From Ramlibacter sp. WS9 (lineage in GTDB: Bacteria > Pseudomonadota > Gammaproteobacteria > Burkholderiales > Burkholderiaceae_C), in assembly GCF_003797765.1 (NCBI RefSeq), contig NZ_RKMB01000013.1, positions 62,001-126,000 on the forward strand: a stretch of DNA of 64,000 bases, written 5' to 3'. The notes beneath the pieces were generated by a model, which had not been told where the DNA came from, did not search any database, and saw only the letters and a program-made list of their open reading frames with translations. The position numbers were made by a program, and so were the translations under genes. Each line of letters starts with the position of its first letter. Position 1 is the stretch's first letter. Of this stretch, positions 39,154-48,071 are shown one piece after another.

Positions 39154-40466
39154 GCCCGCTGGTTCTCACCCTTCTCATCTTCGGCATCATGCTGCTGTTG
39201 ATGGCGCTGCGCGCGCCCATCGCCGTGTCCATGTTCGTCGCCGGTTGCATCGGCTATGTGCTCCAGGCCGGTTGGGCCCCGCTGGCGAGCTTTCTGAACA
39301 CCCAGGCCTTCGCCCGCTTCGCGAGCTACGACCTCTCGGTGATTCCGCTGTTCATCCTGATGGGCAATTTCGCGACGCAGGGTGGCATCTCCAAGGCGCT
39401 GTTCGGTTTTGCGAGCGTGGTGATGTCGCGCTTCAAGGGCGGGCTGGCGATGGCCGCCGTCATGGCCTGCGCCGCATTCGGCGCGATCTGCGGATCTTCC
39501 GTGGCCACGGCCGCCACCATCACTTCCGTGGCGCTGCCGGAGATGAAGCGCCACGGCTATTCGGGCCGCCTCGCCACGGGCACGCTGGCCGCAGGCGGCA
39601 CACTGGGCATCCTCATCCCGCCTTCCGTGCCGCTGGTGATCTACGCTATCCTGGCCGAGCAGAACATCGCCAAGCTGTTCGCCGCTGCGATGATCCCGGG
39701 GATCATCGCGATGGTCGGCTACATGATCGCCATCGCCATCTACGTGCGAGTCGTGCCCGGCCATGCACCCGAGCACGACGAGGCGCCCCGATTCACGCTG
39801 GAGGCCCTCTGGGGCATTCTGCCCATCGCGATCGTCTTCACCATCGTCTTTGGCGGCATCTACGGGGGGCTGTTCACGCCAACGGAGGGCGCGGCCGTCG
39901 GCGCCGCTTCCACCTTCGTCGCGGCCTTGATCAAGCGCGAGATCACCTGGGCCAAGTTCAAGCAATGCTTCTACGCGACGGCCGAAAGCTCGGCGATGAT
40001 CTTCATGATCTTCATCGGCGCCGACCTGATGAACTCGGCGCTCGCCCTGACGCAGGTTCCGAATCAGCTCGCGGCCGTGGTGGCCGGCTGGGGCTTGGCA
40101 CCGGTGGCCGTGGTGGCCGCCATTCTGCTCTTCTACGTGGTGCTGGGCGCGGTGATGGACGAGCTCTCGATGATCCTGCTCACCATCCCGATCTTCTTCC
40201 CGATGGTGATGGGCCTGGACTTCGGCATGCCCAAGGAATCGGTGGCGATCTGGTTCGGCATCATGGTGCTGATGACGGTGGGGTTTGGCCTGCTCGCGCC
40301 GCCGGTCGGCCTGAACGTGTATGTCGTCAACGGCATGGCAAAGGATGTCCCGATCGGCGAAAGCTACCGCGGCGTGATGCCCTTCCTGATCAGCGACACG
40401 CTGCGCACCCTGCTGCTGCTCTTCTTCCCCGCCATTTCGCTCTGGCTGGTGAAGTACATCAATTGA
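39150..40466 (+). CDS. TRAP transporter large permease (DctM family)
   Basis: A 438-residue protein with about a dozen hydrophobic segments. It has the DctM landmarks GGISKALFGFASVVMSRFKGG (read around GGISK), CGSSVATAATITSVALPEM and TLGILIPPSV. It forms the translocation channel with DctQ, driven by a Na+ or H+ gradient. Operon context (gentisate genes on the left, binding protein on the right) suggests uptake of the aromatic acid degraded by this island. Confidence 0.93.
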   Translation: MSPLVLTLLIFGIMLLLMALRAPIAVSMFVAGCIGYVLQAGWAPLASFLNTQAFARFASYDLSVIPLFILMGNFATQGGISKALFGFASVVMSRFKGGLAMAAVMACAAFGAICGSSVATAATITSVALPEMKRHGYSGRLATGTLAAGGTLGILIPPSVPLVIYAILAEQNIAKLFAAAMIPGIIAMVGYMIAIAIYVRVVPGHAPEHDEAPRFTLEALWGILPIAIVFTIVFGGIYGGLFTPTEGAAVGAASTFVAALIKREITWAKFKQCFYATAESSAMIFMIFIGADLMNSALALTQVPNQLAAVVAGWGLAPVAVVAAILLFYVVLGAVMDELSMILLTIPIFFPMVMGLDFGMPKESVAIWFGIMVLMTVGFGLLAPPVGLNVYVVNGMAKDVPIGESYRGVMPFLISDTLRTLLLLFFPAISLWLVKYIN

Positions 40467-40538
40467 CCCGTTGAGGGAAAGCCCCGAAGTCCCGGTCCCG
40501 CACCCTGCGTTAAGTTAGCACCCTTCCTGGAGAACAAC

Positions 40539-41603
40539 ATGATCCAACGCCGTACCCTCCTCAAGTCCTCCGCTGCTGCCGTGACACTCGGCGCGCCGGG
40601 GCTGAGCGCCCTCGCCCAGCAGGCCGTGACCCTCAAGTTCCACACCTTCATGGCGCCACAGTCCAACGTGTGGCTGAGCATGCACAAGCCCTGGATGGAC
40701 AAGGTCGAGAAGGAGTCCGGCGGCCGCATCAAGTTCGAGGCCTATCCCGCCATGCAGTTGGGTGGCACGCCCGTGCAGCTCTATGACCAGGCCAAGGACG
40801 GCGTGGTCGACATCGTCTGGACCCTGCCCGCCAACACGGCCGGGCGCTTCCCGCGCATCGAAGTGTTCGAGCTGCCGTTCATCATGAACAACGCCGAAGC
40901 CACGTCCAAGGCGTATTGGGAGTACTTCCAGACGATGGCACCGGACGAATTCAAGGACGTCCAGGTGCTCGCCCTGCACGTGCACGGTCCCGGCATGTTC
41001 CATACCAAGGAAAAGCTGATCAAGACGGCGGACGACCTGAAGGGCATGAAGGTGCGCGGACCGACGCGCCAGATCACCAAGATGCTGGGCTACCTCGGCG
41101 CAACGCCGGTGGGCATGCCACTGCCACAGATTCCCGATGCGCTGTCCAAGGGCACCATCGAAGGCTGCGTCATTCCCTGGGAAGTCGTGCCTTCGGTCAA
41201 GGTCCACGAACTCACCAAGTTCCACAGCGAGTTCGAGCCGGCCGGCGGCGCCCTGTACACCACGACCTTCGTGATGGCGATGAACAAAGCCAAGTACAAC
41301 TCGCTCGCGCCCGACCTGAAGAAGGTCATCGACAACAACTCCGGCATGGCCACCTCGGGCTGGCTGGGCAAGGTGCAGCAGGGTAACGACCCGAATGGCC
41401 GCAAGGCGGCGGAAGACCGCAAGAACACGATCTACACCATCCCGGCCGCCGACGCGCAGGAATTCAAGCGCAAGTCGCGCCTGGTCGAAGTCGAATGGGT
41501 CGAAGACATGAACAAGCGCGGCCACGACGGCAAGAAGCTGCTCGAGACCGCCCGCGCATTGATCGAAAAGCACGGCAAGGCCGCTGCACCCGCGAAGAAA
41601 TGA
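40539..41603 (+). CDS. TRAP transporter substrate-binding protein (DctP family)
   Basis: A 354-residue periplasmic protein. The N-terminus QRRTLLKSSAAAV is a Tat-type signal with cleavage likely after SALAQ. The mature part has the DctP features MQLGGTPVQLYDQ, GMKVRGPTRQITKMLG and the carboxylate-binding Arg in that region. CTGGAG precedes the ATG at 40539. It delivers the substrate to the DctQM permease. A 72-base gap separates it from dctM, so it may have its own promoter or a processed message. Confidence 0.92.
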   Translation: MIQRRTLLKSSAAAVTLGAPGLSALAQQAVTLKFHTFMAPQSNVWLSMHKPWMDKVEKESGGRIKFEAYPAMQLGGTPVQLYDQAKDGVVDIVWTLPANTAGRFPRIEVFELPFIMNNAEATSKAYWEYFQTMAPDEFKDVQVLALHVHGPGMFHTKEKLIKTADDLKGMKVRGPTRQITKMLGYLGATPVGMPLPQIPDALSKGTIEGCVIPWEVVPSVKVHELTKFHSEFEPAGGALYTTTFVMAMNKAKYNSLAPDLKKVIDNNSGMATSGWLGKVQQGNDPNGRKAAEDRKNTIYTIPAADAQEFKRKSRLVEVEWVEDMNKRGHDGKKLLETARALIEKHGKAAAPAKK

Positions 41604-41612
41604 CAGATGACG

Positions 41613-41674
41613 AATGACGAATGACTGTGCTGGTCATTTGTCATTGAGCGCACGGCGCGAAGTCATTTGTCATT
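41613..41674. repeat. Three copies of a 13-base motif (one inverted) after the TRAP genes
   Basis: AATGACGAATGAC (41613-41625) and GTCATTTGTCATT (41633-41645) form a 13-base stem with one G-T position and a 7-base loop. A further direct copy GTCATTTGTCATT sits at 41662-41674. The hairpin directly follows the binding-protein stop and may act as a terminator-like or stabilising structure, though no long T run follows. The third copy lies just before the NUDIX gene. Confidence 0.6.
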
Positions 41675-41691
41675 CCCCGTAAACTGGGGCC

Positions 41692-42240
41692 ATGCCGTTT
41701 CGCACCCCCATCAAACACTGCCGGAATTGCGGCGCTGCCGTGGTCTACCGCGTTCCCGACGACGGCGACACACGCGAACGCGCGGTCTGCCCGGCTTGCG
41801 ACACCATCCACTACGAAAACCCGCTCAACGTGGTCGGCACTGTGCCGTACTGGGGCGAGCAGGTGCTGCTGTGCAAGCGCAACATCGAGCCGCGCTGGGG
41901 CAAATGGACCTTGCCTGCGGGGTTCATGGAGCTGGCCGAAACGACGATGGGGGGCGCGGCACGCGAGACCGACGAGGAAGCCGGGGCCCAGTTCGAGATG
42001 GAGGGCCTGCAGGCCGTGCTGAGCGTGGCCGCTGTCGGCCAGGTGCACCTCTACTACCGGGCCAAGCTGGTTTCCGACCGGTTCGATCCGGGCCATGAAA
42101 CCATCGAGGCCCGCCTGTTCACGGAAGCGGAAATCCCCTGGGAAGAACTGGCATTCAAGACGGTGAAGGAAACGCTGCTGTGCTTCTTCGAAGACCGCCG
42201 CCGCGGCCGCTTCGAGGTGCACAACATCGACATCGCCTAG
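41692..42240 (+). CDS. NUDIX hydrolase with N-terminal zinc ribbon
   Basis: A 182-residue protein. A zinc ribbon (CRNCG ... CPACD) opens the protein, as in NudC-like and ADP-ribose pyrophosphatase-like enzymes. The Nudix box runs GFMELAETTMGGAARETDEEAGA, with all catalytic Glu residues (REtxEE). It would hydrolyse a nucleoside diphosphate derivative such as ADP-ribose or NADH; the substrate is unknown. Confidence 0.88.
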   Translation: MPFRTPIKHCRNCGAAVVYRVPDDGDTRERAVCPACDTIHYENPLNVVGTVPYWGEQVLLCKRNIEPRWGKWTLPAGFMELAETTMGGAARETDEEAGAQFEMEGLQAVLSVAAVGQVHLYYRAKLVSDRFDPGHETIEARLFTEAEIPWEELAFKTVKETLLCFFEDRRRGRFEVHNIDIA

Positions 42241-42281
42241 GACCTGTCAATCGGCCCTGGCCGGGGCGCGCCCCGAGCGGG

Positions 42282-44411
42282 CTACTGCGGACCCTGGCGG
42301 ACCTTGCTGTCTTCGCGCAGCCGGATTTCCTCGCGCCGCTTGATGCACAGCGGGTGATTGCGCGTGCCGGGTTTGGCGCATTGTTCAGCCAGGCAGAACT
42401 CGCGCGACAGGAACACCCTGTCTTTGCAGTCGTCGACGGGACTGACCGTCGGCAGCACCGGCACCGGCGCCGAAGCCACCACTCGCGGCTCTTCGCGGCG
42501 CGGCTCGGATGGAACGGGGCGCGGCGGTTCGGCCACTGAAGCGGGAGCCGCCTTCGGCTTGACCGCGCTGGCCACTCGCCGTGGCGCGCTTGCGGGTTTG
42601 GCGGCGGCTGCGCTCGCAAACCTTGCCGGCTGCGCCGCGGAAGGCACAGGCGAAGAAGATGCTGGCGCGGGGAGCAGAGGCACGCCAGGCCCAGCCGCCG
42701 GGGGCACCGTCAATGATGGTGTAGGCTCGGCGGGACCAGGCTCGGGTGCGGCGGCGACGGCCACCGGCGGGGCCGCCGCCGATGCAGGCGCCGAAGCCGC
42801 GCTCAAAGGCGCCGACGCAGCGGGGTCTGCATCACCGCGCCCCACAAACAGGAATATGGCGGCAATGCCCGCCACCGCGACAGCACCGGCCGCAACCCAT
42901 AGACCGACCGGCGCCTTCTTCACCGGCTTGGCCGCGGGCTTTGCAGCCGGCGCGGGGGCGTCCGAAGGCGCAGGGGGAGCCTCTTTCGGCAGAAGACCTG
43001 CAGCCCATGCCGCCTCATCGGGCGCGACGATGGTCTCGGGGAAATCGGTCTCATAGACAACCGTTCCCCGCGCCTTGCCGGGCGACAGGATCAACGTCAC
43101 CGCGGCGTCGTGGGGCAAACCCGACAGCGGAACCGACGCGTCGGCTTTCGCTCCCGGGGGAGCCGTCGGGTCTTCGGTCGCCGGCCCGGCCGGGGCAACT
43201 GGAGGCGCAATGACTGAAGGCGTCGTGCCCGAATGCAGCAGGCGCGTCGCATCCAGATCCTGATCCTGGTCCAGGCGTATGCGGGTGTCGCTCAAGATCG
43301 TCTGGTCGGCCACAATGCCGCTGCCCTCGAGCTTGCGCAACCGCTTGCGCGCCAGATCGGCATAGATACCATCCGGAAATTTGAGCAGAAAGCCCTCGAT
43401 CTCGTCCGGTTCGGTGGAGTCCTTGATGTCTTTCCAGTACACCAGTTCCAGTTCCTGCGTCACGGTGCCCCCCCCGGGGGTGGTGGCACTGGCGTTGGTC
43501 CCGGTGCGGCCCGGCTTGGAGCCCGTGCCCGCACGTTCGTCCGTCTTCAGCGGATTCGCAGGCGGCACCACGGTGGCGTCTTCGGCGCGGCGGATGGCCG
43601 ACTGCAGGGCGCTCGCGAAGTCGCGCGCCGTTGCAAAGCGCTGGTCGCGATCCTTTGCCAGCGCGCGGGCCACGACGGCGTCGATGGCTGTCGGCAGGCG
43701 GCCGTTGAAGGTACTCGGCGCCGCCGGTGTGTGTCCGATGATCTGGTGGATGATGGAAAAGTCGTTGTCGCCGTCGAAAGGACGCTTGTCCGTCAGCAAC
43801 TGGTAGAGCACCACGCCGACGGAGAAAAGGTCGGCGCGGGAGTCGATCTTCTGGCCCTGCACCTGCTCGGGCGACATGTACTTCAGCGTGCCGACCATGC
43901 TGCCCTGGGTACGGGTCGCCTCGCCGGAATCCTGGATGCGGGCGACGCCGAAGTCGGTGAGCTTCACGCGCCCGCCCGGTTCGATCAGCAAGTTGGCGGG
44001 CTTGACATCGCGGTGCACGATGTTCTGCTTGTGTGCGTAGTCGAGCGCCGACAGCAGGTCGCGCACCATCTTCAGCGACTGCTCGAGCGAGTAGCGCACA
44101 CCCTTGTCCAGGTGGTGCTTCAGGTCGTCGCCATGGATGTATTCCATGACCAGGAAGGCGATGTCGCCGTCGCGGTCGGAGTCGTAGACGCTGACGATGT
44201 TCGGGTGCTGCAGGCGCGCGGCCGACCTGGCTTCGGTACGGAAGCGGTGTTCGTATTCGGTGGCGGCTTCCTCGGAGAGGTTTTCCACCTTCACCGTCTT
44301 GATGGCTACGCGCCGGTCGAGGTTGGGGTCTCTGCCCTCGTACACCACTCCCATCGCGCCTTTGCCGAGAACGCGAACGAGGTCATAGCGGCCAAGCTTT
44401 TTGAGACTCAC
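42282..44411 (-). CDS. Transmembrane serine/threonine protein kinase
   Basis: A 709-residue Hanks-type kinase. The kinase domain (residues 1 to about 270) has GKGAMGVVYEG, the catalytic VAIKTVK Lys, HRDVKPANLL and DFG in LTDFGVAR, plus an activation loop GSMVGTLKYMSPEQ. A cytoplasmic linker follows, then a hydrophobic segment (VGLWVAAGAVAVAGIAAIF) near residue 500 and an Ala/Pro-rich periplasmic part that ends in a small four-Cys module (DDCKDRVFLSREFCLAEQC...). The start is GTG at 44411, without a clear ribosome site. It lies next to FHA-domain genes, typical partners that read phosphothreonine. Confidence 0.87.
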   Translation of the reverse strand: MSLKKLGRYDLVRVLGKGAMGVVYEGRDPNLDRRVAIKTVKVENLSEEAATEYEHRFRTEARSAARLQHPNIVSVYDSDRDGDIAFLVMEYIHGDDLKHHLDKGVRYSLEQSLKMVRDLLSALDYAHKQNIVHRDVKPANLLIEPGGRVKLTDFGVARIQDSGEATRTQGSMVGTLKYMSPEQVQGQKIDSRADLFSVGVVLYQLLTDKRPFDGDNDFSIIHQIIGHTPAAPSTFNGRLPTAIDAVVARALAKDRDQRFATARDFASALQSAIRRAEDATVVPPANPLKTDERAGTGSKPGRTGTNASATTPGGGTVTQELELVYWKDIKDSTEPDEIEGFLLKFPDGIYADLARKRLRKLEGSGIVADQTILSDTRIRLDQDQDLDATRLLHSGTTPSVIAPPVAPAGPATEDPTAPPGAKADASVPLSGLPHDAAVTLILSPGKARGTVVYETDFPETIVAPDEAAWAAGLLPKEAPPAPSDAPAPAAKPAAKPVKKAPVGLWVAAGAVAVAGIAAIFLFVGRGDADPAASAPLSAASAPASAAAPPVAVAAAPEPGPAEPTPSLTVPPAAGPGVPLLPAPASSSPVPSAAQPARFASAAAAKPASAPRRVASAVKPKAAPASVAEPPRPVPSEPRREEPRVVASAPVPVLPTVSPVDDCKDRVFLSREFCLAEQCAKPGTRNHPLCIKRREEIRLREDSKVRQGPQ

Positions 44412-44471
44412 AACAACTGGTGTGCGGTAACGGGGAGAAACAGATTCTAGCCTGCGCCCCCCGGGTAAACG

Positions 44472-45623
44472 TCAACGCTTGCGCGGTGGTGTCTCGCGGC
44501 GGATACGCACGCTTTCCCGCAGGTAGGCCTCGGTGAAGTACTTGTCGAGCAGGCGCTGCGCCCACTTGGGCATGTCGTGCTCCTGTTCCTGGTAGTACCG
44601 GGCGTAGGCATCCCAGGTTCGGGTGCCTTCGAACAGTTTGGGTCCCTCGCCCAGAAATCTGGTCTTCAGGGCTTCCGGCGCGAACTCCCGCAACGTCGAC
44701 TCCAGCGCCGATCTCGCGGCCGCAGCACTGGCATTGTTGTGCGCGATGAGTTCGACCAGCAGCTCGCGCACCGCGCGCTCGGGCGTCACGAAGCCCACAC
44801 CCGAAACGCGCCCGCCGAAAAGGAATCGCAATTTGATATCTTCCGGCCAGTCGGTCTTCAATGGGTTGCTGTCCCGGACGGCGACCATCGTGCGGTCTTC
44901 GGACCGCAAGTCCTTCTTGACGCCGGCGACGCTGTTGTGCAGTTCCAGCAGGCCCATCACCATCGTGCGCACCAGCCGCCCCAGCGCTTCGCTTTCAACG
45001 GCGCCAAAGGCGCCGAGGTTCGCACCATCCAGGCCCAGGCCTTCAAAGAACGCGGCCAAGTCGCCGGTCTCGACCGGGTCAGCCTCCTCTTGCCCGGCCC
45101 CCGCGACTTTGGGCGGGCCGAAGGTGGTTTCGAAGCCCCAGTCGCCGAACGGGTCGTCCTCGGCCGACGGCGCCGCCGAAAAGCCCCCCGTCTGCCCTGA
45201 TGCGAGAGAAGCGCGCTGGACGGCCTGAACCGGGCTCACGTCCGAGCCGTCCCGGTTGAACACAGCCCACGGGTCCGCCGGTGCCGGCGTCGACTGCGGT
45301 GCCTCGGTGTTTGCTGGCGCCAGCGTGGCGCTGACGCTGTAGTCGGCGACCCTCAATGTCTGCCCGAGAGGCAGCACACCCCGCGCGCCGGGGGGCGCTT
45401 CGCCGAACGGCATCTCCACGCCGTTGACAACAGACAGGACGCGGAAATGCAATTCCTCGTCCTCCAGCCAGATCGAAAGGTGTCTGCGTGAAACATTGCG
45501 CTGGGGATCGGGCAGGCACACGCTGCAGTCCGCATCGCGGCCAAGCACCAGTTCGGGATCGCCGGCTTCGATCCTGCGCACCACATCGAGGCCGGGGCCC
45601 GCGACGTGAAGTTGTAGCGCCAT
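44472..45623 (-). CDS. FHA-domain protein, TagH-like (type VI secretion-associated family)
   Basis: A 383-residue protein. The N-terminal FHA domain (residues about 20-95) has LGRDADC and SRRHLSI, the phosphothreonine-binding elements. The C-terminal region (about 190-375) matches the domain found in TagH/Fha proteins of type VI secretion loci, ending in a RLLDKYFTEAYLRES stretch. Yet no type VI structural gene is in the window, so this appears to be an orphan regulator or one acting in trans. It is flanked by a kinase and a cyclase-FHA protein on the same strand. Confidence 0.8.
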   Translation of the reverse strand: MALQLHVAGPGLDVVRRIEAGDPELVLGRDADCSVCLPDPQRNVSRRHLSIWLEDEELHFRVLSVVNGVEMPFGEAPPGARGVLPLGQTLRVADYSVSATLAPANTEAPQSTPAPADPWAVFNRDGSDVSPVQAVQRASLASGQTGGFSAAPSAEDDPFGDWGFETTFGPPKVAGAGQEEADPVETGDLAAFFEGLGLDGANLGAFGAVESEALGRLVRTMVMGLLELHNSVAGVKKDLRSEDRTMVAVRDSNPLKTDWPEDIKLRFLFGGRVSGVGFVTPERAVRELLVELIAHNNASAAAARSALESTLREFAPEALKTRFLGEGPKLFEGTRTWDAYARYYQEQEHDMPKWAQRLLDKYFTEAYLRESVRIRRETPPRKR

Positions 45624-45639
45624 GGCCGCGCCGGTCCAG

Positions 45640-46530
45640 TCAGGCTTTCACCGAGAACGCGACGATCGGCGCGGTCTCCGCGTCGCGTCCGCAACCCAGG
45701 GCAATCTGGCCCTGCCCGACCAGGTAGCACTCAGTACGCCGCAAGATGACGGGTTCGCTCTGGTTGCCCATGTAGACCCAGGTGCCGAAGCTGGAGTTGT
45801 CGCTCAAGACGAAATGCCCGCTGCGCCACTCGATGGTGGCATGCACGCGCGAGACGCGCGCATCGTTGATCGACAGCGAGGCTGTGGTGGCCCGCCCGAG
45901 CGTGAGCTTTTCACCCTGCGGGAGCAGGCGCAAGCTCTGGCCCAACGCGGAGAGTTCGAGCTGGCTCGACTTGACCACCTTGGACATCGACACGCCCATC
46001 ACCGTCTGGTCGGCGTCCTGGCCGGTCTGCCACTCCACACGAAAGACATGGGTGGCCTCGTTCTTGCCCCGCAGGTACATAGGCCCCAATGCCCGCAACT
46101 GCTCCTTTTGCTCCGGCACGAGCTGCTCGCGCACCCGCTGCGTCGTGAGTATCTGCTCGGCCCCCGCCAGGTCGGCCAGGCGGGCCGCACTGTTGACGGC
46201 GTCGCCGTAGCAATCTCCGTCGATCTCGACCACCTCGCCGGCCTCGATGCCCATTTGCATCTGGACGGCTTTGCCCTCGCCGCCCGGGTAGACCGGCCTT
46301 TCCTGCAGGCGCTTCTGGATGGCGACGCACGCCTCCATCGCGTCGCCTTCGGCCGGGAACACCACGAACAGGCCGTCTCCCAGCAGCTTGACCACGCGCC
46401 CGTTGTGCTCTTCAAAGGTCTTGGCCAACGCGGTGGTGAGCTGCGTGACGAACCGCCCGGCGGCCTCGTCCCCGAGCCGTTCGAATATGCCGGTGCTTCC
46501 GACCAGGTCAGCAAATACGACGGTGGCCAC
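45640..46530 (-). CDS. Class III nucleotide cyclase domain fused to a C-terminal FHA domain
   Basis: A 296-residue protein. The N-terminal cyclase domain has VVFADLVGST with a metal-binding Asp, KLLGDGLFVVF with the second Asp, and GDAVNSAARL. The C-terminal FHA domain has LTLGRATTASLSI and SRVHATIEW. No membrane segment is present. The GTG at 46530 is forced by a TGA just upstream. It could make cAMP or cGMP under phosphoprotein control by the kinase. It ends 16 bases before the TagH-like start, so they are probably cotranscribed. Confidence 0.85.
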   Translation of the reverse strand: MATVVFADLVGSTGIFERLGDEAAGRFVTQLTTALAKTFEEHNGRVVKLLGDGLFVVFPAEGDAMEACVAIQKRLQERPVYPGGEGKAVQMQMGIEAGEVVEIDGDCYGDAVNSAARLADLAGAEQILTTQRVREQLVPEQKEQLRALGPMYLRGKNEATHVFRVEWQTGQDADQTVMGVSMSKVVKSSQLELSALGQSLRLLPQGEKLTLGRATTASLSINDARVSRVHATIEWRSGHFVLSDNSSFGTWVYMGNQSEPVILRRTECYLVGQGQIALGCGRDAETAPIVAFSVKA

Positions 46531-46719
46531 GATGTGTCAGCGCCCGCAGGCTCGAAAGTGTGGAGAAGCCATTCGCAGAGATTCTATGACGGCAACCGCA
46601 ACAATGAAAAACCGATGCGGGCGGCGGCAGTCCGTCTTGGTGCGGGCGCGCCCGGACGGGAGGAACGCCGCGCGGCCGCGCTTGTGTTAGAACATTCAAT
46701 ACCCACGCTACCCACCGCC

Positions 46720-47856
46720 ATGACCTTATCCAGCTTCATCAAGGAAAACATGGAGGCAATCGTCGAAGAATGGCTTGCCTTCGCGAAGACCATGGAGCCG
46801 GCGGCGACCACCATGAGTGTGTTGGCGCTGCGCGATCACGCCAAGCCCATCCTGCTGGCTATCGCCAAAGACCTGGAGTCCAGCCAGACTGCGGCGGCTC
46901 AGGCCGACAAAGCAAAGGGGTGGGCCGAGACCCTGTCGACCCGCGAGACGGCTGCGGCAACCCATGGCGCCTTGCGGCAAGTCGCGGGATTCGACTTGAA
47001 CCAGCTGGGCGCCGAATACCGCGCGCTGCGCGCCAGCGTGATCAGGTTGTGGATGAAAGCCAGGCCGGACGGTATCGACGCAGACTTCGTCGACGACATG
47101 ATCCGCTTCAATGAGGCAGTGGATCAGGCGGTCGCCGAATCCACATCGCGTTATGCGGCTGAACTCGCCCTCTCGCGCGACACTTTCATGGCCATCCTCG
47201 CCCACGACTTGCGCAGCCCGCTGAGCGCCATCCGGATGATCGGGCACCTGATGGAAAAATCGGGCGCGACCGAGGCAGCCCGAAAGCAGGCCGTCCAAAT
47301 CCAGCGCAGCGCCAAGGAAATGGGCGAGATGATCCGCGACCTGCTCGAATACACGCGCACCCGGCTCGGCAAAGGAATCCCGATCCACCCCGCGCCGTGT
47401 TCCATTGGCATGATCTGCCAGGAAGCCCTCGCCGAGGTCCAGACGGGCCAGCCCAGCCGCCAGTTCGACATCGACGTGGCGGACGGCCTGGCTGCGGAAG
47501 TCGACAGTGGACGCTTGAGGCAAGCGCTGTCGAACCTGCTGAACAACGCGGTTCAGCACGGCGACCCGGCCTCCCCCATCGGCTTGACCGCGACGGGAAC
47601 CAGCAGCGACATCGTCATCGAGGTCAAGAACCAGGGCAAACCGATCCCCGCGGAGTCGCTGCAGGTGATCTTCGATCCACTGGTCCAGCTCTCGGCGCAG
47701 TCGGTGACGGGCAAGGAACCGTCGACCAATCTCGGGCTGGGTCTTTTCATCGCGCGTGAAGTGGCGCTGGGCCATCACGGCACGCTGGAAGTCGCATCGG
47801 ACCCTGAAAACGGCACGGTGTTCACGATGCGGTTGCCCAAACAAAATGGGCCATGA
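46720..47856 (+). CDS. Soluble sensor histidine kinase with RsbRD-like N-terminus
   Basis: A 378-residue protein without membrane segments. Residues about 1-130 look like an RsbRD_N-type helical sensor domain. The dimerisation box is AILAHDLRSPLSAIRM, with the phosphorylated His. The ATP-binding domain has ALSNLLNNAVQHG (N box) and a GLGLFIARE G box. There is no response regulator beside it. ATG at 46720 is preceded by little; the frame is open much further upstream but only as antisense of the cyclase gene. It is divergent from the cyclase gene across 189 bases. Confidence 0.87.
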   Translation: MTLSSFIKENMEAIVEEWLAFAKTMEPAATTMSVLALRDHAKPILLAIAKDLESSQTAAAQADKAKGWAETLSTRETAAATHGALRQVAGFDLNQLGAEYRALRASVIRLWMKARPDGIDADFVDDMIRFNEAVDQAVAESTSRYAAELALSRDTFMAILAHDLRSPLSAIRMIGHLMEKSGATEAARKQAVQIQRSAKEMGEMIRDLLEYTRTRLGKGIPIHPAPCSIGMICQEALAEVQTGQPSRQFDIDVADGLAAEVDSGRLRQALSNLLNNAVQHGDPASPIGLTATGTSSDIVIEVKNQGKPIPAESLQVIFDPLVQLSAQSVTGKEPSTNLGLGLFIAREVALGHHGTLEVASDPENGTVFTMRLPKQNGP

Positions 47857-47889
47857 CGTCGCCGTCATGGCCCATAGTTTCTGATCGAT

Positions 47890-47966
47890 TGGTCGGCGTG
47901 AAAGGATTCGAACCTTCGACCCCTTGCACCCCATGCAAGTGCGCTACCAGGCTGCGCTACACGCCG
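47890..47966 (-). tRNA. tRNA-Pro (anticodon GGG)
   Basis: A 77-base tRNA on the minus strand including encoded CCA. The acceptor stem is CGGCGTG pairing with CACGCCG, the anticodon stem CTTGC/GCAAG frames the loop ATGGGGT (anticodon GGG), and the T loop is GGTTCGAATCC. Discriminator base is A. It follows the merR-like gene, as is usual at this locus in Burkholderiales. Confidence 0.97.
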
Positions 47967-48071
47967 AGCCTCGGAGTATAACCCACCCCCGATGCGCCTT
48001 CAGCGCCTCCCCCTCAAGGGGGCGCCATCAGCGGCCCGGCAAAGCCGGTTCCGCGATGGCTCACGAATGGG

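Noticed and set aside
43233..44450. A 405-codon open frame opposite the Ser/Thr kinase
   Set aside because: The kinase on the other strand keeps all catalytic motifs; this frame has none.
42282..45623. Part of a type VI secretion locus
   Set aside because: Only the kinase and TagH-like FHA genes are present; no structural or effector gene of type VI secretion is in the window.
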